A DNA stretch of 64,000 nt, from positions 7,730,001 to 7,794,000 of the forward strand of contig JAFMOC010000009.1 of NCBI GenBank assembly GCA_019802505.1, in the 5' to 3' direction. The DNA is from Corydoras sp. C115. Taxonomy: Eukaryota > Chordata > Actinopteri > Siluriformes > Callichthyidae. Shown here one piece after another: positions 56,449 to 64,000 of the stretch. Below the pieces are notes generated by a model. That model worked only from the letters and a program-made list of their open reading frames with translations, was not told where the DNA came from and ran no database searches. The number at the start of each line of letters is the position of its first letter. Position 1 is the stretch's first letter. The position numbers were made by a program, and so were the translations under genes.

Positions 56449-57016
56449 CATTCAATTCATATTGGTTTCCATTGGCGCCATTACAACACCACAACAGAGA
56501 ACGGTTCCGCAACAGCTGCACGGAGTTCCAGAACCTGATTTCCTGAACGATTCCCAAAAACGCCGCGACAACGAATCCCGAGATGTTGACCCCAGGCTTT
56601 GCGCTCATTCGTTTTGATATTAAATTTAACGTTTGTGGTTTTAATATCATACCGAATGATCTATAATAATTATTCTAAAAGCTGGTTTAAGGTTTTAATA
56701 GTAGTATTAATATTAATAGAAGTGTAATCATTATTAAATGACTATATTTAATCTGTCCTCGTGACGCCGTAATGAAGCCGGCGGACTTTATTCTAATGCG
56801 TGTCTTGACCTTGTTGGTTGGCAGTTCTTGGCCGGCCGCTTCTCCGTTTGACGAACTGTAATTAGCCTTTCAGGGAACGGAACCTGCTCTATATTATTGC
56901 TCCATGAATTTTGAGTTTCAATTACGCTTGGCCCTGAGATTTATTTATATATTTATTTAAGCCAGGTTGGTCATAAAGCACCGGGTTTTGAGCCCTTCTT
57001 TATTTATGCTTCAATA

Positions 57017-57055
<39 letters not shown>

Positions 57056-57064
57056 CACACGTGT
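56449..57064. other. Unique intronic sequence, candidate regulatory
   Basis: 56750-56950 is repeat-free with AATTAG and CAATTA motifs. (CA)n at 57015-57052. Confidence 0.4.
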
Positions 57065-57198
57065 TGGTCGGCAAATTGGCTTCTCAGTGCTGAGCTCCAG
57101 GTCACAATCCCGATCTGGGTGGAGTTTGCATGTTCTCCACGTGTCCACAGTCCAGCCACATGGGTTCAATGTAAACTGAATGCTTTAAATTGCCCCAT

Positions 57199-57240
<42 letters not shown>

Positions 57241-57330
57241 AGCGAGTGAGCGTGTGCCCAGCCTGTATCTGCTCATCACCTGAGACGTTCTCCCCCGGAT
57301 GGGTATAGGGAACCCCCTCCCGTTCCCCCT
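57065..57330 (+). mobile_element. Old V-SINE
   Basis: Decayed head; 'gggtggagtttgcatgttct' and 'aattgccccatatactg' are kept, with (GT)n at 57205-57238 and 'gacgttctcccccggatggg'. Confidence 0.72.
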
Positions 57331-57393
57331 GACTCCAGGCCCTGGTATGAGATTAAGTTGAGGGTATTGAGATGAGACAGATTACATATTTAG

Positions 57394-57729
57394 ATTCATC
57401 TTAATCCTTTACTAGGGTGGGGGGGTGGGGGGGTTCACCATGTCCTTCTGTGGGGGGGAACGTTTCGGGTGCTGGGCAGATACACCCAGGACAGGGCGCC
57501 AATATATCACTGGACACACACTCACTCACACTCACTCTATATGGGGCAATTTGTAGAATTCAATTGACTTGATCCATGTTTTTGGACCGTGGAAGGAAAC
57601 CGGAGAACCCAGAGGAAACCCACACGGACACGGGGAGAACATGGAAACCCTCTTCCAGATTGGTATTCGAACCTGGATCCCCAGTGCTGAGAGGAGAACA
57701 TGCCAACCACCCCTCCGGTGTGCCGCCCG
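57394..57729 (-). mobile_element. V-SINE
   Basis: Reverse copy from TTAATCCTTTACTAGGG to 'ggtgtgccgcccg', with a G-rich 3' region and small deletions. Confidence 0.84.
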
Positions 57730-58078
57730 CTGATCATGATGATTATTAATCTAAACGATTCTGTAACGACATTAAATGTTCATTCTGTATTTGAATCGTT
57801 ACTCTGAAGATGTTCCGGATATTCCGTGTTCCGACCTTGGTTCCGTCGTGGAACCCGCGGAGGTTTGGGTGGCCGAGCATGAGAGAGTGATTACCTTTAT
57901 TCATGTTCAAAGGAAATGTGTTGATGTGGCTTCACAAAGGAATTAAACTCCTCTGGAACGCTGGGGTTGTGCGGATGCTGCGGGGAGGTTCTCACTGCGT
58001 TCTCACCGTGTTCTGAACATCAACCAGTGCTTTTATTTCCTCACACTGCGTTTCAACACACGCCTCTGACGCTGCTGC
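57730..58078. other. Unique intronic sequence
   Basis: Single-copy; nothing recognised. Confidence 0.4.
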
Positions 58079-58847
58079 TCTCTCGCTCCCTCTCTCTCTC
58101 TCTCTTTCTCTCTCTCTCGCTCCCTCTCTCTCTCTCTATTTCTCTCTCTCTCTCTCTCACTCTTTCTCTCTCTTTCTCTCTCTCTCTCTTTCTATCTTTC
58201 ATTTTTATAATCTGTTTCGGTTGTGAACCGCTCTCTCTCCTTTTCTCTCTCTCTCACTCGCTCTTGCTCTCTCTCTCTCTCCTTCTCTCTATCTCACTCG
58301 CTCTTGCTCTCTCTCTCCTTCTCTCTCTCTCACTCACTCTTGCACTCTCTCTCTTCTTCTCTCTCTCTCACTCGCTCTTGGTCTCTCTCTCTCTCTCTTT
58401 CTCTCTTTCTCTCTCGCTCTCTTTCTTTCTCTTGCTCTCTCTCTCTCTCCTTCTCTCTCTCTCATTCGCTCTTGCACTCTCTCCCCTTCTCTCTCACTCG
58501 CTCTTGGTCTCTCTCTCTCACTCTCTCTCTCCTTCTCTCTCTCTCTCACTCGCTCTTGGTCTCTCTCTCTCACTCTCTCTCCTTCTCTCTCTCTCACTCT
58601 CTCTCTCCTCTCTCTCACTCGCTCTTGGTCTCTCTCTCTCACTCTCTCTCACTCTCTCTCTCTCTCTCTCTCTCTCTTTCACGTTGTTTATCGGTTGTGG
58701 ACACCCCACCCTCTCTCTCTCTCTTTCTCTATCTCTCTTGTTCATGTTATTTATCTGTCTTGGTTGTGAACCCCTCTCTCTTGCTCTCTCTCTCTGTCTT
58801 TCTCTCTCTGTCTCTGTCTCTATCTCTTTCTCTCTGTCTTTCTCTCA

Positions 58848-58878
<31 letters not shown>

Positions 58879-58909
58879 GCTCTCTCTCTCTCTCGCTCTC
58901 TCTCTGTCA
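58079..58909. repeat. CT-rich polypyrimidine block with higher-order structure
   Basis: About 830 bp, almost pure pyrimidine. Inside it 'tctctctcactcgctcttg' recurs many times. Longer spacers of the type 'tttatctgt..tggttgtgaa' occur near 58200, 58680, 58742 and, decayed, 58906. The lack of stops gives a 317-codon Leu/Ser frame that is not a gene. Confidence 0.95.
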
Positions 58910-59087
58910 TCCGGTCGTGAATGCGACGTTCCCATGTGAAGTGTATTGATCATTCAGTATAATTTCACACACAGTTCTGATCCGGTCCGATTAGAATCAC
59001 ATCTCGCGTTCAAAATGTGAAATCAAGGACCGTTATTTCTGACGACCTCGTTCTCGTGATTTATTCACAATAATACATGACCTCGAG
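58910..59087. other. Unique intronic sequence
   Basis: Short single-copy stretch. Confidence 0.4.
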
Positions 59088-59480
59088 TCTTATTACTTTA
59101 ATAAAACACGTACAAACACACTGTAATAAAAAACAACAAGGTTTGATTTATAAATGCGTTTATAGAGAACAAAATCGTTAATAATCTGAAGTTCTGTGAC
59201 GTAATCTAGTCCGGTTTTAAAGTGAATGCTGATCGCTGAGTAACAGGATTCCAGTTTCTCTAACAAACACTGCCATCTCGTGGCCAAGTGACGGAACACA
59301 ATTTATAAAAAACTGCATAACAGGTTTAGTGCTGATCGGAAATTTATATTAATCTGCATTTTATTTTATTTAAATTATTATATTGTACATCACGCATTGA
59401 TACGAATGTGAAGCGCTCAGAGGGGTGTGTTATTGCTAATGATGTCATGGCTGGACAAACGGCTCAGCCAATCAGATTTG
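59088..59480 (-). mobile_element. Unclassified interspersed repeat, copy 2
   Basis: Reverse complement of the 12298-12605 family: 'caaggtttgattta', 'gacgtaatctagtcc', 'gctgatcgctgagtaacagg', 'agcgctcagaggggtgtg' and 'ctcagccaatcagatttg' appear in mirrored order. It has about 85 bp extra in the middle. Confidence 0.7.
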
Positions 59481-59539
59481 AGAAGCGGAACTACTCATTT
59501 TATGAAAAAAAAAAAAATTCTATAGTCAATTATTATAGT

Positions 59540-59880
59540 TCAGCATGGTGACATGGTGGTTAGCATGTTCTCCTTTCAGTGCAGAGGATTCAGGTTGGAA
59601 TCCCGATCTGTGTGGAGGTTCCGTGTTCTACCCGTGTCCGCTTGGGCTTTCGCCAGGTTCTCCGATTTCCTTCCACAGTCCAAAAAGATGGATTCAAGTT
59701 GAATCACCTACTCTAAATTGCCCCATATAGAGTGTAAGTGAGTAAGGGGGCTCCCAGAGATAGATTGGTGCCCTGTCCAAGGTGTATCTGCCCAGCCCAT
59801 ATGTTCTCCCCTGGATGGGCATGGGGAACCCCCCCCACGACCTTAATAGAGGATAAAGTGGAAGATAATGAGATAATATG
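59540..59880 (+). mobile_element. V-SINE, moderately diverged
   Basis: GCATGGTGACATGGTGG head, decayed B box (AGGTTGGAATCCC), core, and the tail 'gataaagtggaagataatg'. Confidence 0.84.
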
Positions 59881-60570
59881 AGATCATATTGGGAGAAAGC
59901 GATGCTCATATATATAACATGACAGAAATCTCGTCTCTAATACGATTTCGTGTGCTGTGCTTTACCTTCGCCTCCGTTTCCAGATAGTTCTTGTTTATTT
60001 TTAATCTTCCAACCCCTCGACGTACCACTTTCATTCCTACGGTACACTTGTATGAATATTATTTGCACTCTTAGCAGCTTGTATAATTGTAAACAGCTCA
60101 TTATCCGTTTCCGCGGCGCCGATACTCAGCGCTGTGATGATGGCACCCCACAGGCTGGAGTTCAGTTTCAGGTCTGAATGCAATTTCCTCCCGAGTGCAA
60201 CCTCGTCTTCTGTCCTTAAAACTGCTTCATCTTCCTGACATCCAATGCGAAGCCAGCGGCTTTTTCCGAGGTCAGCAGAAGCGCCCAGGTGCGGGTGGAG
60301 TCATGTGACCCGGACGCACGTACGACCCAGAGCCTGGCTTAACAGATGAGCTGTACTGCAGGATATTGATTCTGTGCTCCGGAGAAGACGACGGCGCTTT
60401 ACTTTACAAATCTGTTCACAATGAACACAAACGTCGGAACGTATTCGCACAACCTGGTGCGACTGCGGGGGAGGCATCATGTGACTTTAAACATTTTAAT
60501 ATATGACATCCTCTTAGGAGGTTTGCATGTTCTGCAGTGTTCTGTCCTGCGTTCTATTTTTTAAACTGTA
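59881..60570. other. Unique intronic sequence
   Basis: Single-copy; no domain in any frame. Confidence 0.4.
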
Positions 60571-60923
60571 AAGTATTTTTGGGTGGCATGGTGGCTTAGT
60601 GGTTGCCATGTTCTCCTCTCAGCTGTTCGAATCCCAATCTGGGTGGAGTTTGCATGTCCCTGTGGGTTTCCTCCGGGTTCTCCGGTTTCCTCCCGCAGTC
60701 CAAAAAACATGGATCAAGGTTAATTGAGTTCTCCAAATTGGCCCATATAGAGTGTGTCTGTGTGAGTGAGTGTGTGCCCAATGATAGATTGGCGTCCTTT
60801 TCTGGGTGTATCTGCCAAGCGCCCGAAACGTTCTCCCCTGGATGGGCATGGGGAACCCCCCCTCCACCCATGTAACCCCAGTAGAGGATAAAGTGGAAGA
60901 TAATGGATGGATGAAGTATTTTT
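60571..60923 (+). mobile_element. V-SINE with target-site duplication
   Basis: Element 60581-60913; the B box is partly deleted ('cagctgttcgaatcccaat'). It is flanked by AAGTATTTTT at 60571-60580 and 60914-60923. Confidence 0.9.
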
Positions 60924-60957
60924 GCTTGGCGCCAAAGGAGCAATTGGGGTTTAGTTC

Positions 60958-61042
60958 ACTTCAATCATAGTTCTTGTTGGGACCAGGAATTACACCTAGA
61001 ACCTTCAGATGGCAAGGCTGGTTTCTTAACCACAAGCCTATG
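60958..61042 (-). mobile_element. tRNA-derived SINE (family 1) head
   Basis: Reverse copy of the head seen at 1-75: 'ttcttgttgggaccagg', 'cttaaccacaagcctatgac'. Only the tRNA-like part is present. Confidence 0.72.
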
Positions 61043-61120
61043 ACTGCGGCTTAAAGTCGACCATCAACGTTCTGCTCGTCCAAAGTGGTTCTGACAGAAC
61101 CTAGAAGTAACGCCTGTATA

Positions 61121-61295
61121 ATGCATCTAACACCAAATGCAGAACTCGGCCATGCCCAACTCAAAACGACCAATCAGAACCAGGAAATAGTAATAATTAA
61201 TAGTGTTAATGAAGGCAGCTCTTTTTCAATTTATTGTTCTGTAAAAAATCTGATTATTAAACTCAAACAGACGTCATTTTAATTTGTGAAATAGA
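61121..61295 (+). repeat. Old direct duplication, copy 1
   Basis: ATGCATCTAACACCAAATGC, 'aacgaccaatcagaacc', 'gaaggcagctc' and 'aatttgtgaaatagaa' match 62984-63140 in order with many substitutions. Confidence 0.7.
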
Positions 61296-61317
61296 AATAG
61301 TTGCTGTGTTTTTTCTT

Positions 61318-61400
61318 GAGTTCTTGTTGGGACCCGGAATTACACCTAGAACCTTCTGGCAAGGCTGGTTTCTTAACCACAAGCCCATGATTGCGGTTTA
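61318..61400 (-). mobile_element. tRNA-derived SINE (family 1) head
   Basis: Second reverse head: 'ttcttgttgggacccgg', 'cttaaccacaagcccatgat'. It lies 360 bp from the copy at 60958 with the same truncation, which suggests duplication. Confidence 0.72.
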
Positions 61401-62464
61401 AAGTCCGGTGACAACCACCACGTTCTGCTGGCCCACAGACCGAACCTAGAGATTTGTTCTGGGTCTAATGTGGACCCAGGACTAACGAGATAGATCAAAG
61501 GGTGATGCGTGGATCCTCAAAACGCTGCATCAATCCATATCCAGCGTGATGGTGGCCGACTCTGGATCCAACAACCCCCACCCAGAGCACCAGGCTTCAA
61601 TCCTCATGTCCACCACCTGCCAGCCATCTGCGTGCAGTTCAGTGGGTTACCTCAGTGATCACGCATTCCCATACAAACATGCGTGCGGTGTCTCGTTTGC
61701 GATTCCGTAAAAACCGCCCAATGTGAACCCAACACACTGTCGCGTATGTTATGATGTGTATGACCTTCAGCCGTGTTTCTGAATGATCGGATTAATGGGG
61801 TGTTTTTATCCCGATAACGACCCCGACCCCATGATGAACGACTCAAATAGAACCCGAACATAATTACCAGTCACATGAATTATGAGAGATCGGGTAATTG
61901 GGTTGTAATTACCCCGTCATTATTTTAAAAGTTCATTTCCAGCTGCGTGGTGGAGCTTCAGTTGTTCTCACCTGGAGGAGGTTGGACGCTTCACATACGG
62001 TCTCTCTAATTACAAAATTGCGGTGGCGACGCCCGGCTCAGGTGATTCTGAAGACCCCGCTGGTTCGCGGCCGTTCCGGAGTTCTGTTTCCAGAGCCTCA
62101 TTATTCTCTGCAAGGCTTAGCATAATTCTGTCCTCACAGGCATGAGGTAATAGCTATCGTATCGTCTTCTGCGCCGCGAGACGCAGGGCTGTGTAAATAA
62201 AGCGACGGCGTAATGCCGCTCACATCGCCGTAACGGCGTGATCCCGAATTGTCGTCCCTCTCGCTTCCATTTATAAGAGACGAATGAAGAAACCGTGCTT
62301 TCCTCCGTCGTTAAGTCGTCGTAAGTGACATGCCCCGCCCCTGCTGATTAAATCCCAGAAAGATTACTGCGTATGCCGTTACTTATCATAAATATTTATC
62401 ACGGTGTTGAAATAAACGACAACTACAGTGAAAACAATTAAAAAATAACAAAAAAGCTGATGTG
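61401..62464. other. Unique intronic sequence
   Basis: Single-copy, moderately CpG-rich at 61940-62350. Nothing recognised. Confidence 0.4.
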
Positions 62465-62895
62465 GCTGCACGGTGGCGTAGTGGTTGGCATGTTTTCCTC
62501 TCAGTACTAGGTTTTTAAACTGGGTGGAGTTTGCATGTTCTCCCCATGTCCACGTGGGTTTCCTCCGGGTTCTCCGGTTTTCTCGCACAGTCCAAAAAAC
62601 ATGGATCAAGGTTAATTGAGTTCTCCAAATTTCCCCATATAGAGTGTGTGTGTGTGAGTGAGTGTGTGTCCAGCGATAGATTGGCGTCCTGTCCTGGGTG
62701 TATCTGCCCAGCGCCCAAAATGTTCTCCTCTCCCCTGTGACCCTAATAGAGGATAAAGAAGAAGATAATGGATAATGGAGAACCCGGAGGAATCCCACGG
62801 GGAGAACATGCAAACTCCACCCAGATGGGATACAAACCGGGAGTCCCCAGCGCTGAGAGGAGAACATGCTAAACACTAAGCCACCGTGCTGCCCA
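62465..62895. mobile_element. Inverted pair of V-SINEs
   Basis: 62465-62775 is a + copy with a lost B box. From about 62778 a reverse fragment ('ggagaacccggagg' to 'ccaccgtgctgccc') is fused to its tail. Confidence 0.84.
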
Positions 62896-62983
62896 GCTCA
62901 GGACTAATGAGTGTAATAATAATTAGTGAAATAGGAGGTTCGTCTTTTGATAATCAAGCGTTTTTGGCTCTTAATTGGATTCT

Positions 62984-63140
62984 AATGCGTCTGACGCCAA
63001 ATGCCCGAATCTAAACGACCAATCAGAACCGGGAGAGTGTTTAATAGGCTTAACGCCGGCAGCTCGTGTTCCTCTCATTATTCAGTGAAAAAGCAGATTG
63101 TTAAAGTCGATCAGACGCAATTGGAATTTGTAAAATAGAA
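62984..63140 (+). repeat. Old direct duplication, copy 2
   Basis: 'atgcgtctgacgccaaatgc', 'aacgaccaatcagaacc', 'gccggcagctcg' and 'aatttgtaaaatagaa'. Partner of 61121-61295. Confidence 0.7.
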
Positions 63141-64000
63141 CCCGAGTTGGTGCGCTCGCTTCTGTTTTTGTTCCAGTTCTACGATGTTCCGGGGGTTGAG
63201 CTTCGCCTTAAGCTTCGAGCGGCAACAAATGATTCCTTCCACACACTGGTGGGTTTGTTTACTGGAACCTAACCCCATCCCTCACATTTTCACGCCGTGG
63301 ATGTTGCTTGATCCAGGATTTGTGTAGGCAGCGATTAAGCAGAAGCACTCCAGGTGGAGGCTGAACCACGCTGAGCTTTTATCCCGAAATGTGGCGCTCT
63401 GTTTTCACAGGCCATTGAAACCGAGCCTCGGGAAGCTCAGTGCCCAAACCAGAAAGAAACTATTTTTTGCTCGGGAGGGAGGAGGGTGGAGGGAACGGCG
63501 GCATCCTTGGCAGCATCGGCGATGCCAAAGGAGGCGAGTGGTTCCACCTTCCGAACACGATGTCGTTTCTCTTTAAAGCGGAATTCATCGCGTCTCTGGC
63601 TGGTGGACTTCATATTTTAAGCGTCTTACACATTTACATTTATTAGCGACTGCAGCGTGGGTTCCACCTGCATCTCTGTAGTTCTGATTAATCTGCCTCT
63701 TAAATGATTTTTACTCTTCATGAATCACCGTGCAGTCCTCCGCTCTCATTATTCACTGATCCAACCCTTTATTTTACTAGAAAAAAGTCTTTTTCGGTGT
63801 TAAATTTCACATTATGTCTGACATTTTGGAATAAATAATTTTTTTTGCAGTGTCTAATTTTAATTAAATTTTTTTTAATAAATTTTTTTTTTGATTTGCA
63901 GAAGAGCAGAATGTAAATGTCAGTAAACTGTTAGTAAACGTATTTGCTGTCAGTATCTTGAGTATTCGTCAATCTAAAATATAAAATTTTTTATTATTTA
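63141..64000. other. Unique intronic sequence, AT-rich at the end
   Basis: Single-copy, with T/A tracts at 63838-63895. No exon or acceptor recognised before the window ends. Confidence 0.4.

Noticed and set aside
57967..58920. 317-codon Leu/Ser frame (and overlapping Arg/Glu frames on the other strand)
   Set aside because: Pure translation of the CT-rich tandem block; no start context, domain or non-repetitive core.

Overview
The window reads as vertebrate, almost certainly teleost fish, nuclear DNA. It holds one recognisable protein-coding exon, and nearly all the rest is non-coding and rich in repeats. The exon (28852-29334, + strand) is the first coding exon of grm7, the group III metabotropic glutamate receptor mGlu7. 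It encodes a signal peptide and the start of the extracellular glutamate-binding domain, and ends in a phase-0 GT donor. It sits in a CpG-rich block of about 1.3 kb (roughly 28040-29340), which is probably the promoter and 5' leader. Positions 1-28040 are therefore upstream intergenic sequence, and 29335-64000 are read as the start of a large intron 1. No second grm7 exon and no other convincing gene was found.

The dominant component is a dispersed tRNA-derived SINE of the V-SINE/DANA type, with about 60 full or partial copies of 330-350 bp on both strands. Its head carries Pol III A- and B-box-like motifs, it has the conserved V-SINE central domain, and its tail is (ATGG)n or (ATGA)n. Two subfamilies can be told apart, and several copies keep clean target-site duplications. 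Two other tRNA-SINE families and a fold-back element with inverted arms of about 155 bp or more are also present. A decayed hAT transposon (5724-6700) retains a broken BED zinc-finger remnant. An unnamed repeat family occurs once in each orientation (12298-12605 and 59088-59480).

Tandem repeats are the second theme. They are a 26-copy, 58-bp minisatellite in which nearly every unit carries a CCAAT (NF-Y-like) site (20168-21677); an ACTGTAAC-rich array (23881-24550); an 830-bp CT-rich block (58079-58909); a 21-bp ATCGAT array (44650-44772); SINE-derived 218-bp tandem units just inside intron 1 (29569-30180); and many CA, TA and GA tracts. Local rearrangement is frequent. It includes a near-perfect 144-bp palindrome (19021-19164), tandem duplications, several fused inverted SINE pairs, and older segmental duplications.

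Teleost origin is inferred from the repeat families and the fish-like grm7 exon; the species is not identified. No new multi-gene system was found. The items most worth checking are the CCAAT minisatellite, the palindrome, the hAT remnant, the grm7 leader uORFs and the unclassified repeat family.
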